This document shows positions 33,540 through 46,776 of a stretch of 62,671 nt of DNA, in pieces (positions within the stretch are counted from its first letter, which is position 1; each line of letters starts with the position of its first letter). The notes below the pieces were generated by a model. That model was not told the origin of the DNA. It worked only from the letters and a program-made list of their open reading frames with translations, and did no database searches. The stretch comes from Ectocarpus siliculosus (taxonomy: Eukaryota; Sar; Phaeophyceae; Ectocarpales; Ectocarpaceae): contig FN649746.1 of NCBI GenBank assembly GCA_000310025.1, positions 2,646,955-2,709,625 on the forward strand. Direction: 5' to 3'. A program made the position numbers and the translations under genes.

Positions 33540-36500
33540 CATACTGATGGTTGTCGTGCATAAGGTTGTTGGTCCAGACGCCACCCTGATGACCGAAGGA
33601 GTACATGCCGTAGTACATGTTGTGGATGTCGGAGCCCTTCATGTCTCCGTAAACGTTCACGTCGTCGAAGACGTCGGGGTTGGACCTATCACGCGAAGCA
33701 GACGAGAGGCAGCGGCCAGGCCGGAAAGAATGCTCTTTGTTTCGTCCAGGCTTGCAGACAGGCCTCGGCGACCGTACTGTGTGAGTACATTCTGTTGCAG
33801 GTGTGGCGGATGTCCCAACCCATGACGTCTGCAAAGAGTTTACGTTCGCGAAAACCTCTGGGATGGACCGCTGGGGGCGCAGAGTAGATATGTAGGGTAC
33901 AACTCAACACGATACGATACCACCGGCCGGGAAAGTAGGCGTCTGTTGTGTACCATGGTATATTGTGTTGTACGCAGACAGGCTTCTTGGCATGCAATAG
34001 ACATGACGCCCGACTGTAGAAAACAGTGGTGCCGCTCCTATTCGCCAACCATCCGGAACGAAGTCAAGAATTAACGATAAAGAGGGGACGAGGAGTTGGA
34101 CTACTTTACAATGCCATACACGGTGGAACTGTATTTTCGTGTTCTACAGTTCTTTTGTGTTCTACATACATCGGTGTCAACGGATAAATGTGTCTCTCTC
34201 GGTTTTCAGTGACAGGGTCAAGTTCATTCAAGTCGGTGCGTGAGGTTTGGGGTAGAACGCCCACAGCCAAAGTACTCGAAGGACCTACATAAGTGTGTGC
34301 AAGGTTTACACGCCATCGAGCAAGAGGTTTTCTCCGCCTGGTTTGGGGTGTCGGCTCACTTTGCCGGCAAGAGAGGAAAACTGCTCAAACCCTAAGCATT
34401 ACTGCCATACTTATACACGACCGCCTCCACTAGTAGTCAATGCAAACCGTTCCCGCCGAAAACGCCGCTTTCTGAAGTTGACGGCGTATTAGTAGCCAAA
34501 GGTTACATACCAGAAGATAAAGTTGACCTCTGCTGTTCATCATAGGCTGAGCTGGGTCCTGTGTGGCGGCGAAGCCCTGCCGAGATCTGAAGGGGGCTAA
34601 TGGGCAAGCTCGTTGCACGAGACGATTCCACAGCCGACTGGCGGTAGGGCACGCGTGAAGGTATGTTTTCACTCGACTTGCCGACCAAAGAACACGCAAC
34701 CATCGTGTTGGGAGTTACAGTTTCCATCGGTCACATTCCCTCCTGGTTGACGGACAAACCAGGTGTCAGGACCGCTTTGTAGGAATCTTTCTACGAAATG
34801 TCCAACTGATTTCCTGCGCTCTTCCTCAACTCACAGGTCGCTGCAGAAGCCGCGAACCTTCCAGGTGATGCCGTAAGCCTCAGAGGCGTCGTAACCCAAA
34901 TAGCCCATCTCCGAATCGATTATGTCCTGTGTAGGTCAGTCAGGTGGTGGGGAGAACGGAAACAACAACAGCACCAAGAGCTTGCTTCATCATTTTGTGG
35001 TGCTATCTACTGGAAAAAATCGAAATATTGCGCCGCGGTGGGAACCGAATGGCGTGTACTGACGATACGCGGAAACAGCAGCGGTGGGCTAGGCAACATA
35101 GGGAATGGAGAAAACAGCATCACGTGATGTCTGTTCTTCGCATTGTCCGATGGCCAGCCTAGCCTGACAGCCCATCTACTGAGCATTCCCCAACACACCT
35201 TGGGCACGCGCGAGACAACCACCACCACCCACGCGGGCCAGACACCGCACCGAGGGCAACACTACACTCGTTGCTCACCATGCGGCACTCTCCCATGTTA
35301 TTAATCGCGCAGGTGTCCTCGCCTGTGAGCACTTCCGACACGCATCTGATGAAAGATCTTCCGCCCTTGTACGTCTCCTGTGGCTTGCGGCCGTCAACGT
35401 CCCATGACGTGACAATGGTGTCCTCGAAGTAGAGGTTGCCCCCGTGTCCACGAATCTGCGGGCGCGGAGTGGACACGCCATGGAGCAAAAGACACAGCAA
35501 AGCAACAGTGATCATCAGGACTCTGGGCTGTCAGCCGTGGTGATATCGTCAGCCAGCGGCGCGTGGTGGAGACGTCAAAAGGTTAAAGGTCGGATCGCTA
35601 ACGACTTTCTCTCAGTCCTCTCGACTAAGAACTTGAAGTTGTGGTACTCTTGCGGTGGATGCCAAAGCGTCCGCCCACCCTGAGGGCAACGCCAACACGA
35701 CGATTTTTTAGCAAAATACTGTAGCAAAAATTAATACTATAGTCGACGCCGTCTTGTGTTTTTCCTTAATGTTTCTGTTTCTCGTGGATCACCTCGAAGA
35801 AGTCGCTTCCACTCGTTGACCGGATGCGGAGTTCGGCACAGTTCCCCCCGACGCCCATACCACGGCAGTATAACGTAGCTGCAACAGCACACAACACGGC
35901 GAACGAACGATAGAGTGTCACTCACTCTTGCTCACTCTTGCGGGGACAGAAAGTTGTGCAACATGCCAAACGGCGCGTACCCATCTTGCTGTCACCTGCA
36001 CCCTTCCCTTTGTTCAGTCAGCTGGTTTAACTCCGATATTGTCCCGTATCGCAAAGTACAAGAAGCTGGATGGAATCACTGTGCGACTATCAGAATGATT
36101 TATCTCGCTGATCCCGTTCGCGGTGCTTCAAAACAAAAACGCCGATATTCATCCCTAGACGCCAACATGCATTTGAGAGGCGTGAAGATGCGCCAATCGC
36201 AGTGCACTGGAACTAACGTCTTTCACCAACTGTCTCAGAACATAGATAGACATGTCCTCCCCTCAACTGTTCCTACTGTAGACAATATTCACCTATATCA
36301 AGTACGAGAAGGAGCGGTTAGACTCTTGAAGTAGTCAAAAGTCAACACTACTTAGAATGATACACGATTTATCACTTTCGGAAAGAGTGCGTCGAGAAAA
36401 ATCCGGCCGTTCACCCGCCTCCTCACGTGATCTACATACCCTCAAATACACGGAATTTCGCCGCGTACGACTCTTCATTTTGCTCAGCTACATACGTAGT

Positions 36501-39500
36501 CAAAGAGTCGCGCGGACGGACACCCATCGAAAACGAAGAACCAATTTGTCTACGCATGGCGGAAAGAAAGACGCAACAGCCGTCACGTGCTTCAGCGTAG
36601 AAGCCAAGCCTGAACATTAAAATCTAGGGTGGTCTATATGCTATAGGCCGTTCTATACCTCCGCCGGTGACGAACAGGTCCGCCGTGAGGAGCCACTTTC
36701 CCGTGGTGGTGGTGGCCGTTTTGTTGACGCTGTCGTTGCTGTCCAGGACGAATATTGGGCCCTTGGAGGTGCCGTTGTTGTAAAACCCTTGCCAGGCAAA
36801 CAGGTCTGACAGGGTGAAGCAGCCCCCGCCGTCGCCCTCCGCATCTATTACAAGTATCACAGCATCATTAGTAAAACAATACTTGTATTACGAGGAAACG
36901 GGCGTCTGTCCGAAACATTGGGGCGGTCGGGAGGCCAACGCGTGAATATCTTTTGCATGTGCTGCGGAAGCCACGGCCGTAAGGCCGGAGTCGAGAGCAA
37001 AAAGCAGAAGTAGTACATGTGTAACCTCATCGGGTACCCTGGAGTCCTCCACGTCTACTTACCCTCACCGACCCCCCACTAGACTTGGACTCGTGTGCCG
37101 GCCACAAGAGGTTGGCTACAAATTTCCCCTCGTGATATGTATGTGGGGAGGAATACGGAAAATAGAGAATCGATGGCCCTCGACAGACGTTGCAGAGACC
37201 GCACCATTTCTGAAAGAGAGCTCCCCAGTCATTTATGTCGTTCTACATTATGTGTATCTCGTGGTCTAACATGAATAGAGTTCACACAGGGAGCCTCAGC
37301 ATTTACATACGCCTACAGAATATTCCGCAGAGTGGGTAAAGTTGGTGTGAAACTACATAGTCGGTAGGAAAGTCGCGGCAAAACGCAGAGTAAGCAAACG
37401 ATTAATCGCAGCGGCAACGGCTTCGCAATAACAGTGTCTAGACTAGATGGCTGAAGAGCGAGTGCTTCAATACGCAGTACAGAACATGAGTATTATATGT
37501 AGTCCATCAACAGATTGGGCCCAACAAGGGACGTTCCCTGAACCAAGGCGAGATACGTTGGAGGGATTGATCGCACTACTGTACAGCCGCTGCACGCACT
37601 CTCGGAATGCCATGCATGCCTTCTGGTCCTTCTGGTCCGATGCCTCCAAAACCGCGATCCCCATACGGAAGACTACACTATCAAAACGCTGAACGTGCTG
37701 ACATTCCATACACCGGAGTATGACAAGAAGGTATCGAGTTCTTCAATGGGTTAACTAGTGAGGCTGCACGCAACTCGGTCATCTCTCCCGCGGAGCGACG
37801 CCACTCCAGACACCAGGGAAAGAAATCATACCGGCATACAGTAGTAGAGGGAATCCACGTGTTGTTGAAATGACGTGAAAGATTGACATTTCAGGAAGTT
37901 TTGACGTGACGAGGTTACGCCGCTTTTTTGGAGGCAAACTCTGACGGCGACATTTTTGGGAAAAAGTGTCAAAACTTAAACCGGCGCGAAGAGATTGACA
38001 CTTCAAATATCGCCAGACTGTGGCTCGCACACGCTTGCTCTGTGCTCTGTTACCATCACCAAATCACGAAAGGAGCGCGGTCAGCAGCGAACACATTGGC
38101 CATGCCTACTGATTGCTCCTAGCGGTCTTGCACACACACGTACGTCTCGGCAGTTCTCACGGCGGCCCAGTGGCCGGACTCGCGTGTTCGGCGCGCGCGT
38201 TCGGTAGATGACCCATCGCGATTGCGCACGGGCTTTCAGCAGCAAAAAGGGGCATAGGCAGTAATCGGGGGAGTCCCGCCCTCGAAGGGAGCACATAGAG
38301 AGGATTAAGGGAGGGTACACGAACTTGGTCAGTCAGTAGATGCATTTCGCCCGCCCCCTCACGGGGTTCGGTGCTCTGCTGCCGCAGTGACATCGGTACA
38401 CAGTACACAGCAGTACAGCGAGCAGCTGCCTCACTCATCTGTGATATTTAGTCGCCGCGGCAGAAGAGGGAAGGTCGGCGGGATGAGGCGGAGGGGTACA
38501 CCTAGTCTCCTGGTAGCCTGGGAGTGTAAGTCTTCGCTTCAGTATGTCGACCCTGGGTGGCAGCCCGAACCAACCCAGGGTCGTGAACATGACCGGCGTT
38601 AACGCGTCAACTCTACACCACCATTTTTTTTTTCCCTCCCACGTGCCAACGGGCAGGCAAATTTTTAATGTACCGGGACAGAGCTTTTATGAGTTTAATT
38701 ACGCGGGCGAAGCCCGCCAATAAACAAACGGTGAAACCCATTCATCTGCGAGCTACAGTAAAACGCTTTCAAAATGTTGCACATACTCAATGAATCGATG
38801 AAGGAAAGGAGACACCAGCGCAGAGGTTCCGTCACTGGGGCAGCAAAGGAATCACCGTGCAGATATTCTGCCATCCGAGTTGTCAACAAACGGACGCGTC
38901 GGGATGGATGGATAATTGATGATGGCGAGATTGCTTTGGGTGGGGTGTTCACTCCAATAAAGAACCTACCGATAGATGGAGTCAAGAGAGCGAAAAAAAA
39001 CAACGCGGAGCTGCCAGATCATCATCATCACGTTAGTTGAAGTGCTCTGGCGAAAGGACGGGCGTGCAGATGATATAGAAGTATGCATGGATCCTACTAC
39101 TGCTGTGCTGCAGTAGCTCGACATAAAATATTCGAGTGTGTGTGCGTGATGCGTGCGCGTTCGTAGCTCTTCTTCTAGCGGGTGCTGCTGCGTACTCGTC
39201 ATCGACACCCAGTGTGGATTGACATTGCGAAACTTCGTGCACACAGAAACCAGAGTGAGTGGTCTCTGCTGCTGTTAGCGTCTGGTATGCGTCAGTTGCA
39301 GCGCCCAGGCCCCCGCCTGATGTGTGTCATGTGTCGGTCTCTGAACTGGTTGGTTCGAATGCGGTGCGCGCAGGAGAAAAAGCGGCGTAATTGCCAGAAT
39401 TACTCAAATATAGACAACAAGACGCTAAGTAAGCGCCAAGTTAAATGGAGACAGCTGATTGGCGGACGCCAAGTTAAATCTGTCCCGGTGGCTTTTTTTG

Positions 39501-39938
39501 CTCACACGCGGTGCGAATTTTTTCCTGTCAAAACCCTCAACCGTTAGTTTATGTTGGCGTCAATCCTCAAAGGTCAAAATTCCGCGTCAGTCCATAGTGG
39601 ATACCCTATAGTCTACCCGACATAGTCTTCGATAAGCCAAACTTCGACTCGAGCGGAGCACGGAAAGGCCTCAAGGCGCATGGCATGCACTCACACAGAC
39701 GTCCATTGAGGCCGGTGTCCGGGTTCCATCGGAAAGGGGGATTGGCTTCAGTACACGAGTCCGGGATAGTTGGAACAGGCGTTGGCGATGTGGACTGCGG
39801 TGTTGTCATTGTTGCTGGAACGAGATCTGGCGGTTGACGGCAGAGCACATGGCGAAACGGCAGACGCACGACGTGTGCGAAAATGTTGGTGAATATTCTT
39901 TTACAAACGCCGTGCTTTTCAATGAAATGGTTTGGCTC

Positions 39939-39986
<48 letters not shown>

Positions 39987-41267
39987 CAATAGTGATGTAG
40001 ACGAATAGCCGGTGTTGACCCCAGTGATGTATTGCGGAAACAGACCAGAAGGGCTGCATGTATGTTGCATACAATCATCAACCATAGTCATCACCGGCAT
40101 ACGAGATCCAGCACGGCCCCGCGGACGTGGTATCGCACAAGACGCCTGCGCGCTCGATGGCTGACGTGCAACACGACATTGCTCCGCCCTCACGACCGCT
40201 GCACCCAACTCCTCCGCAAGTGCCGCAGGACTCAGCACAACATGAGCCACCGCTCACGATACCAGCGACACCGTTGCCGCAGTCTCCTGTTCAAGGTTGG
40301 GGACGGAGGGTCCAAGAGGGAGCGGTGGATCACAGCAAATGTTTGTTGGTTTTGAAACATCCACGGCAGGGTAAAGGACATATTGTGGTCCTCTAAGCTG
40401 GAGGGTTTCGGTCGTCCTGCACAGAGTATGTCTAAATATCAAAGATTAAAGTCTACGCTTCTTTTGACAGTTGCATGTTGTCGTGTAGGAGAACTTGAAG
40501 AACTTGAAGAACGTTCCACGCAACCCTCGAGGAGGTCCGACAGTTTGTTACAATACACACTATAGCACCACCACATCGATGCAGGTTACGTGGCGCACTA
40601 TCATATCAGACGTACGTGTGAGTGTGTGCTCTCGGCTTAGGGGAGTGTGAGTGTGTGCGTGTGTCCGTATCCGTAGCTAATCACCAAATGTCCTGCATGC
40701 CGGAGCACCAGGTCAAGTGCGACGGTTGTTGCTGCTTTCACGGTTGGAAAATTATGTGAGCCTCACAAACCCCTTAGGGCTAGTGTTGCGTATCACGAAA
40801 TGTGGGGGGGGGTTACGATGTTGACACTCGATATATATCCCCCCCGCGCGGGATAACTGATCAATCGAGCGGTACAGGTAAGACCACGCGGATCTTTGCA
40901 GAAACGCCGTGTGAAGGATATTGTACGATGGCGCTTCCTGTAATGTAGTTTGCACGGCAAGCGCGCGGCAAGCACGACAGTCGTAGAACATGGCACATCA
41001 TCGGAGAATCGGAGACATACGCCTGCCCCATCCGACTTCTAACGAGCACACAAGCTGTATACGGTCGGGGGGAGGAGAGGGGGCCAAGTCGAGACATTCA
41101 AACTGATCTTAGGAGACATCTTCTTTAACGAGGCGCTGGCAGTCAAAGATGAAACACACCGTCATTTTTCCAGCATTCTCTTTCTCTGTCTCTCTCTTTT
41201 ACTCACCTTTGGCGACATCGAGGAGCAGTGTTGTGAGCAGGGCCACCACCATCCGCATCTTGAACAT
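33540..41267 (-). CDS. Mannuronan C5-epimerase, N-terminal part, seven exons
   Basis: Minus-strand exons: 41267-41207 (signal peptide [20 protein letters not shown]), 39826-39695, 36844-36659, 35878-35793, 35455-35279, 34926-34835 and 33685-33540. All junctions are GT-AG with matching phases, giving 293 residues before the last donor. In order they show [64 protein letters not shown], then [17 protein letters not shown] and MHDNHQYG. This is the brown-algal family that converts D-mannuronate to L-guluronate in alginate outside the cell, through a right-handed beta-helix. The next exon should carry the catalytic DPHD motif, but it is missing: the sequence runs into a 100-N gap. The gene is either split by the gap or 3'-truncated. 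The second exon could instead start at 39814. A 2.85-kb intron separates exons 2 and 3. Confidence 0.9.
39940..39983. repeat. CAG/CTG trinucleotide microsatellite
   Basis: About 14 uninterrupted CAG units on the plus strand lie in the first intron of the epimerase gene. It reads as homopolymers in all six frames, which creates false open frames. Confidence 0.95.
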
Positions 41268-44060
41268 GATGGTCGATTGTCCTCCACTCTCGGCCCTGTG
41301 TCCCCCCTGTAAGAAACGGTTCAATAAACGCCATGGGTTGGGTTTGATGTCACCACAATGATGGGCCGTACAGACACGTGCAACGCACAGAACGGGCGGA
41401 CACTCGGCCGCTGCCTGCGTGTGGTACCTGCCTGTCTGGTGCTAGAGGCTAGTGCCACTGCTGTTGTGAGCTTTCGAGGCCTGAAGCTGGCCGCTCCCGT
41501 TGCACTTCCTGGACGGTAAGGGGACCAGCAGGCCCACCTCCATTGGAAAAGTTCGAAATTGTTGTCCAAGCAGCTAACGGAAATTTGATCAGGAGCAGGG
41601 ATAGAGTGCACATCGTGATAGCGATGTCCAATGTCCAGTTCGCGAATGGGCGCTATCAATGCCCGCGTTTGACGAGGGGCCGTGTCGAAAAGTGTGATCC
41701 AAACCAAGCCCCCCATACTACGCCCTGAGAGTCTCCCTTCTTCTGTGGCGAGACTCATGGACATAGAGGTTACCGTGCTTGGATGTGGCTGTCGCGTCGC
41801 CGGCACCGTAGTAAGGCTATCAAGGTTATCAAGGCCATCAAGGTTATCAAAGATATCAAGGCAACCAAATCAATCAAGGAGGTGTCTCGAGCTACATGGG
41901 ATCAGCATTCTACAGCAGTACCACAGTCAATGCTTTCTCCCGTGGTTCTTTGCCGGAACGAGGATCTGACGCAAAAGGCAACACAAAAGGTACGCCATAC
42001 CTGGGCAGGCCCTACTTCCTCAACACGCCGCAAGTTTCGCGTGGAAAGACGTCCAAAAGAAAGACTGGCGGAGCATCCAAAACGAATTGAGTGTCATGCC
42101 TCCCTCCCAACAACCAACCATGTCAAAACGATTGGTAAGAGCATATAACGGTGGCGCTCGTGCTAAAACCTTTCGGACGGAATAAAGAGCCCCCACCCCC
42201 CCGGTGTTTGCCATCGGGATTGGGTTTTCGTCGCTCGGCAAGGACGTTGTAAACAAGCCAATTCACTTCGTGAACTTTTTTTTACCTTTGGTTTTTTTTT
42301 GGCGGTAACCATAATGAATGGTGGTCTAGTAGATTATGTTGTGCGGGGTCGAGAACCCTCACTCCGCGCAAAGGGGATAATCGCACGTTGTGTTCAATTG
42401 ATCAAACACCCTCGAGGCATTTACACAGAACTTACAACTGTCTCTGGAAGTGAAAGCACCAGAAAATAAATCAAGTCATACGCAGCTGCTGTCATCCGAA
42501 GGCAAGGAAGTAAGCACAAGATGCCGAACACCGTTAGCAGGATGCAGCGCACCCTTCATGCGACTCGCCGAATACTTCACGGCGCTTCGCGCTTGGTGAT
42601 GTGAGAGCCTGGGTCCGGTGAGAACCCGGCGTGCTCCGTCCCGGCTTTGTGGGGATGCAAGGTCAATGGTCTTACGACTACGGCATGCACGACTATGAGT
42701 ACCCCCCCCCCCCCCCCCCCCGGGCTACAGCGCGAGTTAGCCCAGGGAGATGTTGTTGTGTTTTCTTCGACGATTGATGCCGGGGGGAAGGGGGGGGCTC
42801 CTCGTGCAGGGGGACAATTTATCCAAACCTTAGGGGCGTGCCATCATTTGTTTGTGTTGAGCTCCTAGAGTTGTTGTGAAAATTGTGTTGATCCACGTGG
42901 TTTTGATGTTTCCGATCATTTCAGGTACTGCTCATTTTCATTTCATATCGTTTTTTCCCGTCGGCACGCCTCGGTCGATTTACATGGACTAGTTTGTTTT
43001 TTCTTGCAAATGCACTTTTCGTCCGGCGCTCATCGTTTTCACGGGCGCCCTGCTCCTGTAAGGTTGAGGATGCCTAGGAGCCAGGGTTTTGGACGCTCTG
43101 GCTCTTGATAAACTCCACATCGCCGGCCAACACCAAACCTCGACAAATAGATCATGGTAGAGCCCGTGAACCTGTCGCTCAAACGAGGAAGATGGGTCGA
43201 AAAATAAATAAATTGAGAAATTGCACCCAAATACAAGAGTAGTACCGTTACAATGCGTGACATTCCCCCCGGCGAGCGGCTCTGAATACAGAAGTACTCC
43301 TGCCACATTCATTCCTACCCTCTCGTTCGTTCGCGCTATTCCTTCGCCAAGCAGACACGAAATACCGCAAACAGGTGGGTGGGTGTATTCGCGAAACACC
43401 CACCGTAGGCCTTCTGTTGTGACCTACAGACTGGGTTTGGGTTGGCACACGTTAACGTTTTCAGCGGGACTGCACTGACACTGACGTTTGTTTCCCACCT
43501 CGAACAGTCACGGAGAAATACACCGGATTCCCACAGTAGAAGTATGGCAGCACTCACAGTCAGCAGCAGCCAGTCGTAGATAACTTCTGCTACATCTTAC
43601 CGAGCGCACTGCTCTGTCAGGAGTCGGGCAAGGCACAAATAATGCCGGCAGCGTCATCTCTCAAACACGCACACACTTGTTCTACAGCCGTATGTACTGT
43701 ACGTAGCAATATACAGACCCCACGGCCCTCTTGCTATTTACACAAACCCTTATTTACCACACAATAAATGGTTCCAATTGCGGCGAAGCGGCAAGCACGC
43801 CGTATACAAGTGTACGGCAACGTGTGATGCCTGTCTGTACACCCGGGAACTCCGTGTGCATGTACGGCAACGTGTGATGTCTGTTTGACGTGGTTGATGG
43901 ACAACCAATATATGTAGTGCTTATTTCGGAAGTCCCCGCGCGACAACAAAAAACTGTGGTCGTGGATGATTCTGATCTACAGCAGCAGTATGCCCGCGCA
44001 TTCAACATTTGCCCGTGGTTTACTTGTTCAGCCTCACGATAGATAGCGCGAGAAGGGCNN
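41268..44060. other. Upstream of the epimerase; no gene supported
   Basis: Contains the 9-bp minisatellite and a run of 20 C at 42702-42721. Frames on both strands are short and lack motif or splice support. The epimerase promoter should lie within the first few hundred bases. Confidence 0.45.
41808..41882. repeat. 9-bp minisatellite
   Basis: About eight imperfect copies of aaggttatc (aaggctatc, aaggccatc, aaagatatc and so on) lie upstream of the epimerase start. On the plus strand it would encode a K-x-I-K-type repeat, but no start, splice or family evidence supports a gene. Confidence 0.8.
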
Positions 44061-44317
44061 NNNNNNNNNNNNNNNNNNNNNNNNNNNNNNNNNNNNNNNN
44101 NNNNNNNNNNNNNNNNNNNNNNNNNNNNNNNNNNNNNNNNNNNNNNNNNNNNNNNNNNNNNNNNNNNNNNNNNNNNNNNNNNNNNNNNNNNNNNNNNNNN
44201 NNNNNNNNNNNNNNNNNNNNNNNNNNNNNNNNNNNNNNNNNNNNNNNNNNNNNNNNNNNNNNNNNNNNNNNNNNNNNNNNNNNNNNNNNNNNNNNNNNNN
44301 NNNNNNNNNNNNNNNNN
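44061..44317. other. Assembly gap (257 N)
   Basis: Run of N of non-standard length, so probably an estimated gap size. Confidence 0.97.
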
Positions 44318-46500
44318 TGTGGATGGATACCATCGATGCCGCCCTTGATAGAGCAACAACCAACCATGTCCTCATGTCCTCCCGGTGACTAAGGGGTATT
44401 ATTAATGCAGGGTTAGTCTAAAACGCGGTCTTTCCCTTGTCCCCATCCCGCTCGACTGTGGGTATATCTCGAATGGGTGATCTTTCTGTGTGTGTATTTA
44501 TTTTTTCCTTAATTATATTGTAGTCTAAATCACTCAGACGCTAGAAAGATGCGTGTTTTGGGGGTTGCTACTTTTAAGGATCCGCGGGCGCTGTAACATC
44601 ACTGAGAACGCTATTATATATTTTAAACGCCATGTATGGCTTTATTTTTTTTTTGTCTTTCGCTCGCAGTCAACGAATCGATCGCAACTGATTGGGGTGC
44701 ATCACAACTGATTATCGTGCTGTAGCTGGGGTTCAACCAGCAGCAGTAACAGCACTCTTTTCTTCGCACCGGGTACCTCTGAAGTAGACTAATGAGAATT
44801 TCTTGTGGGTACGGAACAGGGCAGACAGACAAGGATACCATGCGCACATCAACGCAAGGCCACATAATACATACATGCGGCTCACTCTCTCCTCTGCATG
44901 TGACTAAAGTAGTACCAACGTACGAACAGTCAGTCAGCTGACCGCTCTTCAAGCTGCCGTTTGTTTGTCCGCTCAGCTGGAGACCAAAAAAAAAGAAAAC
45001 TTGTGTCATATTAAGAATAAAAAAAAAAAACGCTATGAATCCATTGCTAATCTGTCCCAGACTCTATAGATAGAGATGGTTTCGTTGTGTCATATTAAGA
45101 GAGAGGCCGCTCGCTGCTTTTTGGCGCGAATTCAGGAAGCCTCGGCAGCTAACCAAAGTGTCGCGGCCAGACAGAGCTGCAGCAGGAAGCACAGCACATC
45201 TCGTCAACCACTCATCTTGTCTATTAGTATGATGGGGCCTCCCGCCGTGTCGTACACGGCATGCGTGAGACGGTGGTGGTAAAACACTCCTTGGCGGGTC
45301 CCGATTTATTGCTGGCGGTTGGAACAACACGACGACACGCGATTTAAAACGATGCTGCTGTACGTACCACACGGCAGAGGGCACGATTGCCAGATGAGAG
45401 GCGCGGTCTGAATCCCTAGCAGTAGTTAACGAGTTCCGCTCGGATCCAAGGCAGAGGCCAAGCCGGTGGCTGCAAACAAATACTGAGGAACTACTGCTGT
45501 AGAATAGGCATCTCTTTGATGCCCTCCACTGAAAGTACCACATACATACAGAACATTTTTTGGACCGATTGGAGCTCGGCGGCGGCTGAGCTCATCCGCC
45601 CGGTGAACACGCCCGCGAGAATATACCAACTGGTAGGGTGCAGCACTCGCTACTTGTTGCCATGCGGATGGTGCGCGGGACAAGAGAGGTGGAGACGGGG
45701 AGGACACAGAGAGGGAGAGAGAGCTCTGCAGCAGTCGTTTCCAGATCCAACGTACACTCTGTACGCTCAAGACAACCCGCTCTGGTCTACAACACTAGCA
45801 GCAAGCGATCACCGACTCCGCACCAATGAAGCTCTGTACAGCAGCACGGTTTCCCAGAACCTCTCACCTGCTGTTCGAGCCAACAGTACCGTTTGACACA
45901 AGCCCGTACACGCAGTCCAGTCTAGGTCAGAGAGCTCAAGAGGGAGGGACTGGGGAGTGCGAGTGTAGTGTACACGGGTGTGCGAGAAATTGTCCACACG
46001 AAAGATGCGCATGTTCCGTGTGTGTGTTCTACGAAGATCCGGAGATTGTTTCCCACACAGAGGCACAGAGGTCGGCCGTCGTGTTCTCTGAGGGTTCTCT
46101 GAACCCTCGGAACTCGGAACCACACGGAAATCGTTTCTTCTTGCGGTTCCAGTGACCACCACGTCGTCCATCATCCACCATCCACCATCATTGATGATTT
46201 ATCGCTGAATTGCAATGCAAGATAGATGTAGATGTGGGGTGAGGTTCAAGCCAGCGAGGCAAACAAATGTGTTCCGTTCCATTTTTTGCAAGTAGTTAAG
46301 TGTCGTTGCTGCTGTGGTGTGTATGCATACATCAGGGAGATTTCTCCAAAACTGGTGTTCTGTTGTTGTTGTCTTCACATATTAAAAACCGTTCCGATCT
46401 CTCTCTACCCAGTATCTTCGTATAGTATGTCCGTACTGATCCAACACTCGACGTGGTCGATTCCCGTGGTCACAGGTTAGCTTACCCTAAAAAGGTACAC
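44318..46500. other. No supported gene
   Basis: Open frames up to ~160 codons exist on both strands (for example minus strand 45543-45064), but they overlap each other and show no family motif or consistent codon use. The word gtgtcatattaaga occurs twice (about 45003 and 45087). Confidence 0.4.
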
Positions 46501-46773
46501 TGTGGTGGTATGCACGCGTGATGAAGTCTGGTTGACCCGTGAAGAAGAACTCACTTGTTGTTACTCTTGCAGAACAGCAGCAGCAGTAGCTGTTGCCTTG
46601 GGTATCGGTAGGAATGACACCAAGGGGCGCAGGATCCTCAATACAAGCAGGGGCTACTAGATCCTGACCCCTGTTTTATCCTTCCGCGGGGAGATACATC
46701 TGAGATCTCTCCGCGCCTTCTAGAAGGAACCATTCTCTTCTATGTTCCGTCTACACATCTGAATCCTATAACA
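46501..46773 (-). mobile_element. Solo LTR of the NADAR-bearing family, inverted
   Basis: 273 bp, running TGTGGTGGTATGC to CCTATAACA on the plus strand. It is the reverse complement of the LTRs at 49214 and 58266, sharing the ccttctagaaggcgcggaga, ccttggtgtcattcct and cacgcgtgcatacca blocks. No internal region adjoins it. A clean 5-bp target duplication is not visible (tacac versus tactg). Confidence 0.9.
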
Positions 46774-46776
46774 TAC

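Noticed and set aside
35456-35515. Signal-peptide-like start ([13 protein letters not shown]) before epimerase exon 5
   Set aside because: It is the pyrimidine-rich tract before the acceptor. Earlier exons splice in phase to this exon and a better signal peptide exists at 41267.
38695-39040. Overlapping frames of 88 and 102 codons on opposite strands
   Set aside because: They lie inside the large epimerase intron. Both strands are open, so codon bias cannot decide, and no motif was recognised.
39606-40250. 214-codon minus-strand frame with a poly-Cys run
   Set aside because: It reads through the CAG microsatellite. Only 39826-39695 is supported as an epimerase exon.
41783-42148. Lys/Ile-rich plus-strand frame
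   Set aside because: Generated by the 9-bp minisatellite.
45064-45543. 159-codon minus-strand frame
   Set aside because: Unusual composition, no motif, and overlapping frames of similar length on the other strand.
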